Part shown: positions 52,747 to 64,000 of the stretch, in pieces | Numbering within the stretch: the first letter of the stretch is position 1 | Layout of the letters: each line of letters begins with the position of its first letter | Assembly (NCBI RefSeq): GCF_022539315.1 | Contig: NC_066321.1 | Span: 3,557,324 to 3,621,323, forward strand | DNA length: 64,000 bases | From: Serinus canaria | Lineage: Eukaryota; Chordata; Aves; Passeriformes; Fringillidae | Direction of reading: 5' to 3' | The notes under the pieces: model-generated | Seen by the model: only the letters and a program-made list of their open reading frames with translations | Told to the model about the DNA's origin: nothing | The model's database searches: none | Translations under genes and position numbers: made by a program

Positions 52747-54438
52747 AAGACATGCTCCATTCTGTCCTCTTCAGCCTCCAGTATCTTCTTCATGTACTTG
52801 CATAATATTTATCTTCCATTTCTGTTCTGCTGAACCCTCAATTTAACAGAAAATTGGAGCTGTGTTCTTTGTATTTTTCTTCACACTCCAGTGGTCATCT
52901 GCAAAAAGATGCCATCTTTTCATCTTCCAAATATGTTAGAAATGGGGAAAATATACCTTTTCACTTTTACACAGAGTGTAAAAAAATTAGAGCACTTTGA
53001 ACCTTCAGGTTAGTGCTTTGGATCATTAAAAAAATCAGAATTCTGATGTTTTGAAGGAGTTAATCTTTCTAATTAGCCCCTGATTTGCAGAGCCTGCAGG
53101 AAGGAGTTAGGGCAGATATGAGTTCATGCATGAGAGAAGGTGAGATGATGTTGTTGGAGCCTTTGCTGTGTGTCAGAGAGCAGCAAAGAAACCTGTCGGG
53201 TCCCTGCCTCATGTCATCTGTAAATCAGTGCAGAAAAGATGACTTCTGTTCAAAACTGAGACTTCCAACGGGTTAAAAACCATAGGTGGGCAAGAGGGTA
53301 AGATGCCAGAAAGCATTTCAGCTCCTGCAGTCAGCTTGAAAAGGATTATTTCTCTCTAATGTTGGGGTTTCTTTGCTTTTCCTGCTGACTCCTGCTGCTT
53401 TGGTGAGCAGTGTCAGTTCTCTTTCTTGACCAGACAGCAGAAAGATGCAGAGAGGATGAATGACAGCCTCTCACCTCAAATATACTCTTCACCAGCCCTG
53501 TGAGTTATGAACACATGTCCTCAATGTATCTTCTGACCTGTAGGTCTGTATTACAATATATAACATATTGAGAAAACCAACTGGCCATAAAGCATTTCTT
53601 ACCTCGCTTAGTGCTGTGTGTGTTGGTGTAGCTCAGGTTGTGGCAGCACTCCCAGGATAAACTTCCAGATCCTTCACGTTTTTATAGCTGCTTATTTTCT
53701 CCAGACTGACTCTATGAGTGGAGAAATAATACCTGCATTATCATTGAACTCCATCTTAAAATTATTGATCTGGTTGATTTTAAAACACAGAGGTAGAAAT
53801 AAAACATTAAATTTATATGCCAGTTATTTTCAAACTTTTTTTAGGGGGATGGATATTGTATGCTCTGTATTTTATTTTTACATATAGAGGATGTACTCTT
53901 AATCAGGATTACATTTGCATGGGTTAAAATAACAGTCCATTTCCTTAGTGTCCTGCTGCCTGACAGACATGGTCAGTTGAAGGTAGGTTAACCAAAGGTA
54001 AGTTGTCCTTCAATAAAAAGTAATTCTGAGGGATTTTCATTTTCTTTCAACTTTAATTCTACAAAAGTCAGATTACAGTGGGCCTTATCTGTTTATAATG
54101 CTTCTGAGAGATGATGATAGTAACACTATACTTACCATTTTGTGAACAAAACTCCACAACTAGAATAGGATGTGCTCCTTTAGATTAATAATAGTAATTT
54201 ATTATTAGTTAAAAAAGGTTAAACATGTTTTTAAAGGGTGAATAGAAAGAAATTAAGACATATCTGATTAAGGTACTTATGATACTCATAATTCACATGA
54301 AAAGGCTGGCTTTAATTAGCATCCACTTGCACCTTTTGCTTGTTTATGAGAATGTGTATCCTATTTCCTTTGCCTGTAGAATAATCCTGTTCCTTTTGTG
54401 CCAGCAATGTGTTCATTATTCTTCACCGCTTTTTACAG

Positions 54439-54612
54439 TTTGGTTGCTGATGTTGTGGTGTTCAACTCTGCTTTTAATATGGAATCCTTTCTTAAATCCA
54501 TTGGAAAATTTATGAAGCTGATTCCTGACCACAGACCTAAGGATTTGGAAAGAATAATCAGACCGAAGTGCCAAGTTCTTTATTTTCCAGTCAGGTTTCC
54601 TGATGTGAGCAG
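54439..54612 (+). CDS. GTDC1: GTDC1/QTMAN third coding exon
   Basis: This 174-nt exon completes Cys117, encodes residues 118-174 and leaves two bases (AG) of codon 175. It continues the N-terminal domain of the tRNA-queuosine mannosyltransferase. Family-like features are the hydrophobic strand [10 protein letters not shown] (118-127), the NMESFL segment (130-135), [10 protein letters not shown] (145-154) and a second strand, QVLYFPVRF (162-170). The acceptor is a T-rich tract ending in ACAG at 54438 and the donor is AG|GTCAGT at 54613. The exon is again phase 2 on both sides and a multiple of three. The rest of the protein, including the C-terminal Glycos_transf_1-type half of this roughly 450-residue family, is not in the window. 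Nothing suggests a pseudogene. Confidence 0.96.
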
Positions 54613-55221
54613 GTCAGTACATTTTCCACGTCATAAATTGCCTCCAGCCTGTCAAAACTCTGTATTTATGGTGACGTTCTAACTAATCAGCTAAAGCATC
54701 GTTAATGAATGAGTTTGATAATATGCAAAACCCCCTAATTGATAAATGTATTTCAATAATCAGAGGCTATTGAGGCGGCCAAGCCTGTCCTCAGTGCCTG
54801 TCGTGCAAACTTGCATGGTTCAGGATGAGTGATTTCCACTTCTTTCAGTGATTTCCCACTTGTTTCAGCCTTCCAGGAGCTGCCTGCTCCTCGACGATGA
54901 GTTTTTGAGGTTCTTTTGTTAGGGTTGGGATTAAATGTGTGAGATGGTATTTTTTGTTTGGACTTAGATGTTTTTTAGTTTTTATTTATGTTAAAGTGTT
55001 ATAAACGGTGAGGTTTATAGTATATAATTTTAATAAGTTAAAAATGGAGTTGTATTTTTTCCTTATAAGGCCTTTTAAGGATAAATTGTTTAATTAAAAG
55101 TGATACTTAAATTACTTTTATTTTTAGCTTAATAATGAGCTACTTGTGGATTTTAAAATTAAATTATATAATATTGCTTACCTTTATGAAGAAGAAGGTG
55201 AAGAAGGATTAGCTTTTGTTT

Positions 55222-55463
55222 TAAAACTATTTTTAAAATTATATATAAATAAATATATTTAATATGTAATATTTATTATATATTAAATATAGTATATTAT
55301 ATATTGCTAATATAATATAATACTATTATAACATTATAATAGTATTATAATATAGTACTATTATAATAGTATTATAATATTATGCTATTGGAAGGGATAA
55401 TATTAATATATTTAATATATTTATTATATTAATATTATATGATATATATATATTATTATATTT
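55222..55463. repeat. AT-only block rich in palindromes
   Basis: About 240 nt of nearly pure A/T with nested inverted repeats. The best is a 15-bp perfect stem around a 2-nt spacer at 55317-55348, extending outward with one mismatch, and a perfect 16-nt palindrome TACTATTATAATAGTA at 55356-55371. A short mixed-sequence island interrupts it near 55384-55396. Confidence 0.95.
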
Positions 55464-58400
55464 AAAAATGTTAAATTCTGAGCGTTTACTATGTGTTATT
55501 ACACATTTTTTTTAAATTACACACTTATAATTTTGGTTTTATTATTCAATTTTGGAAGTTTTCTTTACAGTTTTAGGTTAAATGCAGTGTTTTCTTGGGG
55601 ACCAGTGTTTGTTAGCAGAGAAAGTCTAAAATCCTCACTAACCAGGGTTCCAACACCTTGGATCTGTGCATATTTGTGCAGGGGAGGTCAGGGAGGAGCC
55701 AGAAATGCTGGAGAACAGTGAAAGCGATAAGCCTGCAGCCAGGGAGCTGTTTTATCCCCTCCTTCCTCTCTGAATGTCCTTCCAGGTGGGCAGCAGCATT
55801 CCTGTGGCAGGGAGCAGCCCTGCAGATGCTGGCAATTGCTGCAGCAGGAGTTGCTCCTCGCCCCTCCTCGGTTACTCTGAAGGACATTTTTTATTGCCCT
55901 CGTTTCGGAGCCCGCCTTGAAATTAGCAGTGGGTTATGTGGCTCAAAGGGAACATTCACAGGATCCTTTTCGCTTTTGATTAAACCTGGCACAATTGTTT
56001 TTCCTGTTATAAGGGACTCTCCTCCCATTGAACAGGAACTTTGCTTCAGTGGGACCAGCACTAAATAGAGTGTGATTCTGCAATTTGATTATGCTCTTAA
56101 ACCCAACACCATGCTGGGTAGGTTTTTTTGATGAAATAAGGATGGGAAGCACTGCAATGACTTCGCAAGAGCCCACCTTTTGATCTGATAATAAGTTCTG
56201 GCCACTCTTGAGATCTTTGTCCCTGACCAGCCTGTACTCACTCTAAGGCTAAATATACATGTGTGGTAGTTTGAGGTTGAGAAATTTTTAGTGCAGAAGC
56301 TGAGGTCGTGCGCTCGCTGATGTACTCAAACTGCAAGGTTTGAGTTTCAGTGTCTTGGAAAACTTTTTATTCTAAAATACTGATGCCAATCATTTAGAAA
56401 TCAATGTCTAAAGTTAAGTCTTTAAACATCTGGTTTTGACAAGTGGGTTAAAATGCTCCAGTATTTCTTAGGGACTTGGCTGCCTGGATGGCAGCATAGT
56501 TCATTACCTGTATATCTTTGAGGATCTGCTATTCCCTCTTAGAATCCAGAGGGATTCTTTTGAGCCCAGGGAATGTTGTGGGTGCTCAGCATATTTGATG
56601 TGGAGCCAGTTCAGAGGCTCTGGGGGTTTTGGCATACCTTAGGAATCATGTGGCCCAGACCTAGTTTTGGAGATGAAGTTATGATAACCCTGTCTCGTGT
56701 ATTACATCAGCTCTTTTGGACTTGTCAGCCCTGGCAGATGGGGTCAGACAAGATCTGACAAATTAGGCTGAAGTCATCATGCACACAGCGCTCGTTTGTC
56801 CAAAGCAGGAGGTGATTAGGTGGGTAAAATCATGAGCCTGCTACCTAAACTGGTACAGCAGGAAGATCTCATATCTCACTGTGTGCTCCTTTAGAGTCCT
56901 GCTCTCATGTTAAATCCCATCTCACGGGGCAGGACACCTTTCCCTTTTTATTGTGGTTGCTGCACTTGGGGTTCTATCAGAAATCCCTTTTCAACAGTGA
57001 TGGGCAATATTAAGATGTTCATAAACAACTGTGTGACAGTAAAACTTTCACAGCAGAGTGATTAGAAACAAAAATTAATGTCAGCTCTATTATATCTAAT
57101 ATATATTTAATTCAGCAGCTAATTCTAAATATCAGATCTAAGGTGTTTAGACAAAGTCCAATATCAAGACAACAGGAAAAAATCTGAGGAAAAGGATGCT
57201 TCTGCCTGACTCTGAGGTTCTTTGGGTTTTGACCTTCAGCTGAGCCAAAATTTGCTTTTTCTTTATGTATTTTACATAAAGTTGAATGCACCTGTGGCAA
57301 TTCAAAGCTGTTTTTAAAATTTGGATTGTACCAGTATAGTGACTGCATGGAGATTGAGGAGAAAAAGGTTAAGAAAAATTGTGGCCAAGCTAAAATTTAT
57401 AAAGCAAGCTCTTAGCCCAGAGTGTTTTTCAAGTTATTTTCAAATGGTAATTTGCTTTATCCAAACCAAACTCATACAGTGTAAGTAAGTGATTATTTGC
57501 ATGACTGACAATCATTTCAGTGCCTGCAGTCTTTTTAAAATGCATAATTTTGCTGAGATGTTGGGAAAATACTTAAAAATTCTGAAGGCAAAATAACCAG
57601 GGTGGGTGATTTATTTTTTTTATTTTGACCTCTTTAATTTTGCGTGTGAATGTCTCAGTGTGTGTTTTTGTCTGAAACAGAATCTACCTTTGGATTGGGG
57701 AGAGAGAGGTGATCTGAGAAATCATCCTCACATGTGTGATGGGGAGCTTTTTAAGATTATTTTAGATTAATATTGCAGTTGTAGGGCAAAATAAAATACA
57801 TCTGAGCCTTGATCAAAACCGGTGTAATGAAGGATCACGTCACAGGAGTTAATCCTGTAAAATATCTACCTTTTAATGTAATTACTGTAGGTGATGCCCA
57901 CAAACAGCACAAGCAGCATAGTAAATGATCACTTAAGAGGGGAGGTATAATGATGAAGGATATCCTAGGAAACACTTGTGGATACTCTGAGAGGCATCAC
58001 TATAATTTGTAGTGTGTATTTAAATATTTCAAATGGGCCTCTAATGGGCTTTTCTACTTCTGAAGGGAAGTTGTTGATGCTTTTTTATAAATAATCTTTT
58101 TTATAAGTAAATGTTTGTCATTAAGACCCGTGTTGGTGTTCCCAGAGCAAACCCAGCAGACTGTGGTCCTTATCTGACAATGAGAAGAGATGAAAGGATT
58201 TGAGGATTTGACAGAATAAGATATTTACTGACCTAATCCTCCTGTTTTCTGGTTCTGACAGTACTGGCTTCCATATCATATCCTGTGGTGCCAAGGCTGT
58301 TCCATGTATACTCACCCCATATGATTTCTGCCTTGAATTCTGCTCTTTGTCCATTCTGGTGAAGTATATGAAGTGGGAATAAATATCAGAGTATTTCTAT

Positions 58401-58804
58401 ACAAAAAAACTCTCTGAGTTCAGGCTGTCCCTTCACAGTGCATTGGTATTGCAAGGGATGGAGAGCAGTGGCTGCTCTGCCATGTGTGCTGAGTATCAGA
58501 CTGGGGGCTCATGGCATAGAGTTAAATACATCGTAATTCACACTTACCTGGCTATTGACTTCATTTCAGTATCTTTTCTACTGTAACATAAATAAAATCC
58601 AATTTTTTTTTTCACTGTATGATCAATAGAGTCTATTTTGATATCATCTTTTTTCACTTTTGCTCTGTAAAATGATAGTCAGGGAAGAAATTCCCTTTTG
58701 ACTGGAGTTATCTTTGGTATTTCTCTACATGCCAGCAGAGCTCTCTGGAAAACTTCTGCTAGGTCTTTATTGGTATTTGGATATCTACTGGACCATTATC
58801 CTGG

Positions 58805-58894
58805 TCTAGAGGAAGGTGTCTCTGCCTGTGGCAGAACTAGATGATCTTTAAGCTCCCTTCCAGCCCAAACCATTCCATGATTCTGTGATTTTAT
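58805..58894 (+). mobile_element. Short CR1 LINE 3' end, sense
   Basis: GGAAGGTGTCTCTGCCTGTG is followed by AGATGATCTTTAAGCTCCC and CAGCCCAAACCATTCC, then a preserved ATGATTCTGTGATT tail. Confidence 0.92.
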
Positions 58895-61800
58895 AGGAAT
58901 TCTCTCATCCCACCTGTGCCCACATTGTCAGTGGCAGTTTGCAAAGGAGGGTCAGATTAGTAGGTACTCCTTGGAATTCATTCCAATGAAAATTTCAGTT
59001 TAGATTTTGGTTGTTATTACTATGCCTCTGATTGCAGTATATCTTTATTGTTATCACACTGTGGTACGAAAGGAAGATTTTTTTATAAGCAAGAATGAAG
59101 TAAGGTTCCTAAGAGCCCAAAATTCACATTGAACTGAGTTGGAATAATAGAAAAGAAACATGAGAATATGAGGATTACAGCAGAAAATAAAAACTGGGGT
59201 TTTTTTTACGTGGAACTTGTATTATCTGCATTGCACATTTTGAAGTAGAATTAAAGATTTTAGACTTGTTTCTTCATTTGCTTTTAAAACTTAGTTAACT
59301 TAGTTAACAGGACATAGTCAACCATTTGGGCTTACATATTTTTAGTTATAGTGTTAGAGGGGCAGAATTTACCAATTCAGAGAGTATTTTAGGGCCAGTC
59401 AAGGGAGTTCCTGAGTAATGCAGAAGTTTTTAAAAGACACTGGCTGTGTCTTTTGTGCTGCAACACATCTGGAGGAGCCTGTTTTGGGGAAGTAAAAAAA
59501 TTAAATAAATTAATTGCATCACTTGGATCAGGTTTGCAGGGCTGAACTTAACTGGAAAAATGCAGATGTCAATGAGCAAGGAGAGACTTGAATTCACAGG
59601 AGCCCAGAGTTATGCATGGGCACTGGGGACGTGTCTGCATTGCAGGGAAAGCTGCTCAGCAGTGGTGCCCGTGTGAGCTGTAGTGAGCTGTCTTGCATGT
59701 GGGAAGCCATAGATAGCTTAGAAGAGCAGTTTTTGGCTAATTAGCCTTCCAGTGAAATAGCTTGGATTAGCTTAGGTGGAGTGCTAATGGCAGTGACTCT
59801 GGTACTGGGGGTACCTCCTGCCTTTGGTGGTGGCTCGGGCATCTCCGTGGTGCTCTGTGCCCTCTCCAATGGCACAGCCTCGCTGCCACCACGGTTTATG
59901 GGTCATTAGCATAATTAGAAAGTACCAATAGACTGCTCCTACCTTGGGGCTTGCTGCTGAAGAGCTGGGTGATGGAAATTGCTCCCCAGAATGTCTTTCC
60001 TCGTCACCTGCCGCAAGCGGGGTTTGAGGATCGGTGTTGGCATGCTGAGAGTCACACAACGAGCACGAGGGATGCTCTCAGGATCTGGGACACAGCCCCT
60101 GTCGGGAGGAATGTGCAGTGTGGGCTCAAAAGGGGCATAAAATGGAATTTTTCCATTGTGGAATTGTTGGCAGTGGGGTGATTCTTCCTGCTCCTCTGGG
60201 ATTAGTGCTAACTCAGGTAGCTGCACCTGCAGTGAGGGCTGGGTGGTTCAGTGAAGGACACCTGCATTTTCAGTGGTGTTTTCTCACATGGTGCTTCCTC
60301 CACACACTCATCCTGTGCTGTCCTGGGTGATGTAGGAGTTTCCATTCTCCTTCTGGATCATGGAAGAACTGTTACCCCAGCCTTGTCTTGCAGGCAGAAC
60401 ATGCTGGTTTTATCCTGAACATGTTTATCCCCAGGCCACTCCAGCAGCATCAGAGTGAGAATGCTCTCCTAGAGAAGGGCCTGGCTGAAGAGTCTGCTGG
60501 GATGTATTCATTCTGCAAAACTTGCTAAAAAGTAATTTCTTTTTTTATCTATTCATGGACAAAAATAGTTTTCCTGACTCTTTTATCTGTCATATAGGTA
60601 TTCCTCTAAATGCTATCATAATAACCATTTAGGCTCACAATAGCTCACAAGGATACTTAAGCAGAATTCTCTGTGCAACCCACTTTTTTATTATGTTGGG
60701 TACTGCTCATGTTGCATACAACACATTCCCATAAAATTTGCTTTTTGTATTTACAGAGAAATTTCTCTGGAGAGTTAAGGTCTTGTAAAACATTCTTGTT
60801 CTACAGCGTGAACGAATTACCATACTCTGGGGAATTAAAAGTGAAGTGTACTGAAGAAAAGAATTTTTTCATTAAAATGCAGTTTATATTGATAAAACAG
60901 ATTACTAGCATTTGATGAAATGTGAAACTTGGATCTACCCATATCGCTAAATCACCAGTAGGTTTATTTTGGCAAGAAGAATAGTATGTAATGTATATCA
61001 GGACCAATCGTTATACAGTACCTGTTAGTTTTGTATTAGATTAAATTGTCTTTCACTAAAGTACTTGGAAAAAGCCCTACTATATCTGTATCTTGAAGTA
61101 GCAGAATGTGGTAACCAAGAATATTAGAAAATAAAAGCTGTCGTGTTATCAGTTTTGGCACAGTCATTTATCAATCAGTATTTTAAACATTGACAAGTGG
61201 TAATTTAATAGGGAATGACCCTGTTGGCAGGAAGTTCTAATGACAGATGATGCAAACTCATTTATCACTATGGGGCTGTGCTGGCTTCTTACCTTTCTCA
61301 GTATCACAGCTCATATTTTCCAAGTCTGGGATGTGAGAAGCCACAAAGGGCAAAACCTGTGGCACTGAGCCTATAACCACTCCCATCTAATCTGATTAAC
61401 CCCTTAGCTGCAAATTTCTCTGCAGCAGAGCTGGTGAGAGCTACAAGTTCTCATACTGATTTAAATACCACTTGCTTTTTAAGGAGGATTTTCCACAATA
61501 CTTTCCCATAGGCAGTTTTTCAGAAATACTCAAGTTGTGTCACTTTGAATACACAGTTGAGACGTGCTGGTGCTTGGCTTTCAAAAAACAAACCACATCC
61601 TAATAATTAATAGCACATTTCATTAGCAGGCATTAAAAATATTGCATGCAGTGCCCTATACAATGGGCAGCTATTATTATTATTATCATTACTACTCGAG
61701 GAGGAAATGGATGCATTCAGAGGTTTAATTGATTCGTGCATATTCATGTGGGAAGTCAGTGGTAGAGTCACGACTGGACTGGATTATTATGCACTTCCAT

Positions 61801-63535
61801 GCATAATAATTTCTCTGCAACTTGGGAAGAGAATAGCCTACCTTGCTGGAATAAATGTGGGCATTTGGAGTTGAAGGATGTCATGGGAGAAGGGATGAAA
61901 AAGACACCTTCATCAGCAACTGGTATGGATGGTGCTCCTCAGTCTTCTGGGACTCCATCTGGAATACGCTCGTGCAGCTGTACTTAGTCTGAATTAAAAA
62001 AAAAAAATTAGTTTCCACACTAGCAGAAGTTTTAATCTATTTAATATGAATTTATGTTACCTTTTTTAAAGCATTATAAAGACAAGTCCTTGTGGGGTTT
62101 TCTTCACCTTCCTACCTCAATTCTCTCTCTGTGTCTTTTCTTCTTTCACAACAGAGTCTTTCTCCTGAATGCTGGGGTTGAGTTAAATATCATTCCCGTT
62201 CAGGATGATTGAGACATGAAATATTTTCAGAGTTTACATCAAATTGTTGTCATAACAATCAGTGAAATTTAAATTTAAATTGGTTAAAATTGTCACAGCA
62301 GACTTAAAATAAAGCTGTGGGTTTGTTTGGTTGCTTTTTTTTTTCTTTTATTCAAAGTGGAAAAAAGCTGTTGCTTAATGGTAGAATCCTGCAAAGTACT
62401 AAATACCCTCATTTTACCTGTACTCAGGGGGAGCTGAGGGCTTGTGGTGGGAATACAGTCTTAACAGGGGTAGAAAAAGGTGGCACAAAACTAACTCTGG
62501 GTATTGAGTGGTCTGGCTGTGTCCAGGTCCCTTTCAATCCATAGGAACTTAAATCATTTGCATGTGTGAAAGATGGTTTTTATACACAAGGCTGTCCCTG
62601 CTGGATTTTGCATTTCAAAATACTGCCCTTCAACGTTTGAACAATTTCATATTTTTTTATTATGAAATTCATGAATATTGCATGGAAGTGAAGGTGGATT
62701 TTTTTTTTTCCTTTAAAGGGATTTCATGCTTACAGGATTGTAACAGAGAGGGAGGCAGTCATGTTGGGCATCTTATTTCTTAGTTGCTACATGAGGCAGT
62801 GACAGAACGTTATTGTTTAAATATGCTGGGCACTTGCAATGTAGTATAAAAGAAAACAGGTACTGTGCTAAAAATTTCACAGAAAATCTAAAGAATAGGA
62901 AGGGAGATGTGAGTTTGTAGAGATTGTTCACTAAGAATATAAAATGTCAGAAATCAGTTTTGAAAGGATGAAGGAACCTCTGTTCCCAGTTGTAGGGGAG
63001 TGGCAGTACCTTTAGAAAAAGCCACATTTCATCTCGAATGCAGCATTAGTTTGGGGAGAAAAAAAGCTAAACCAACCAAAACCCAAACAAACAGCACCTT
63101 TTACAAGAGTGGTGAAATAGATTGCCTTGCAAATTGTTATTAAATGTGAGACTGAAACTTTATGTGTGTTGGATCTGCTTCAAGCACTGTTGTGTGCAAG
63201 ATTGCAGACAACCCATTCCAGTTACAGTCAGAGGTACCATCAGATGGAAGTGTCAGTGGGGAAGATATGAAGATGTTCTTTAGAAATTATAGAGAGTAAG
63301 AGAACAAAATTGCAGGATGAAATACATAAAATTACATATTGGAGAGGAAACTTGGAGCATAGCTCTCCAGTCCTATGGAGATGACCATTATGTAATGTGT
63401 AAGAACAACTTAATGCAGATGTTTTATTTATACATAACCAAATGGGATGAAGTTAAATTATTTTTAATTTTGCCAAATCACAGATAACTTCTTTGTTGCT
63501 CAAGAATTGTTTTAATCTAGTTAGGTTTTTTCCTG

Positions 63536-63596
63536 TGTTTTTTTGTTTTGTTTTGTTTTGCTTTGGTTTTTTGGTGGTTTTTTTTTTTCTTTTTTG
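63536..63596. repeat. TTTTG-type pyrimidine-rich low-complexity tract
   Basis: Repeated TTTTG units lead into T-runs interrupted by single C or GG. This is simple sequence with no associated element recognised. Confidence 0.9.
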
Positions 63597-63911
63597 CATT
63601 TGCAATTACTTAATATTTTATATTTTGGACATTCCCCCTGCTCAGTTGTGACTCCCAGATGAAATAATCCTCCTCTTCTTCCCTTTAAATAATTCAGATA
63701 GCATACATTTAAAAATATGAGAATCCCAACGTAAATGTGCCAGAAGTGCTTTTAAGGTAGGAGGCTGTTCTGCTTTACTGTGGAAAAGATGCATCTCTAA
63801 ATGGTAATGAGGCTTCATCAGTCCTGGGCTTACAAACACCAACTCACAGGGATGCTTTGTGGAAGAACTGTGGGAAATCCAAGTCCAAGACTGTTTTCCC
63901 AGCCTCTTACC

Positions 63912-64000
63912 TTAGAATGGTTTGGGTTGGAAGGAGCCTGAAAGCTCATCATGTTCTACTCCTGCCATGGGCAGGGACACCTTCCAGTATCCCAGGGTGC
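63912..64000 (-). mobile_element. CR1 LINE 3' fragment, antisense, cut by the window edge
   Basis: TTAGAATGGTTTGGGTTGGA and CCTGCCATGGGCAGGGACAC identify CR1. It continues past position 64000. Confidence 0.93.

Larger units (their letters stand above)
51193..54438 (+). other. GTDC1: Second coding intron of GTDC1 (3,246 nt, phase 2)
   Basis: The intron starts with GTAGGT and ends with a T-rich tract and ACAG. It carries a sense-strand CR1 copy close to the donor and a shorter antisense copy at 52643. I recognise nothing else in it. Confidence 0.92.
54613..64000 (+). other. GTDC1: Start of the third coding intron of GTDC1 (continues past the window)
   Basis: The intron begins with GTCAGT and no acceptor plus in-frame exon could be identified before the window ends. 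It contains an AT-only palindromic block, two CR1 fragments, a TTTTG-type run and otherwise unclassified AT-rich sequence. Confidence 0.85.

Noticed and set aside
62400..62545. Possible further CR1 3' end
   Set aside because: Only a loose GGTCCCTTTCAATCCATAGG resemblance; the preceding landmarks are absent.
1..64000. tRNA, rRNA, CRISPR arrays, operons or bacterial-type signals
   Set aside because: None was seen; the window has the architecture of a vertebrate gene with long introns, so ribosome-binding sites and operon logic do not apply.

Overview
This is a vertebrate genomic window and almost certainly avian. The chief evidence is 18 fragments of CR1 (chicken repeat 1) LINEs, most with the typical CR1 3' end, whose antisense form begins near CAGAATGGTTTGGGTTGGAA. 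I saw no Alu, B1 or mammalian L1 sequence. The DNA is AT-rich, intron-like and non-coding apart from three short exons, with no bacterial or viral gene organisation.

The only gene I can support is on the + strand: the 5' part of the coding region of GTDC1, now also named QTMAN (tRNA-queuosine alpha-mannosyltransferase). Three coding exons at 19513-19694, 51025-51192 and 54439-54612 join in one frame, all with canonical AG/GT borders and all interrupted in phase 2. They give 174 complete codons plus two bases of codon 175, which is the N-terminal (DUF3524/PF12038-type) half of a GT4-like enzyme. The C-terminal glycosyltransferase half lies beyond position 64000. The start exon has its own splice acceptor and an in-frame stop just before the ATG, so the gene must have at least one further 5' non-coding exon, not identified here.

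Layout: 1-19483 is upstream sequence, presumably 5'UTR intron, with eight CR1 fragments, a (TA)15 microsatellite and a small CpG-dense spot near 1.7 kb. 19695-51024 is a 31,330-nt first coding intron with six CR1 fragments and two CpG-rich or LTR-like patches near 25.2 and 26.6 kb. 51193-54438 is a 3,246-nt intron with two CR1 fragments. 54613-64000 is the start of the next intron, with a striking palindromic AT-only block at 55.2-55.5 kb and two CR1 fragments, the last cut by the window edge.

Most open frames in the window are short chance frames or run through CR1 copies. I found no convincing undescribed biological system. The observations most worth checking are the symmetric phase-2 exons, the AT palindromes, the CpG-dense islets, a possible antisense mini-exon upstream of the start exon, and several non-repetitive blocks that could be conserved regulatory DNA or non-coding exons.
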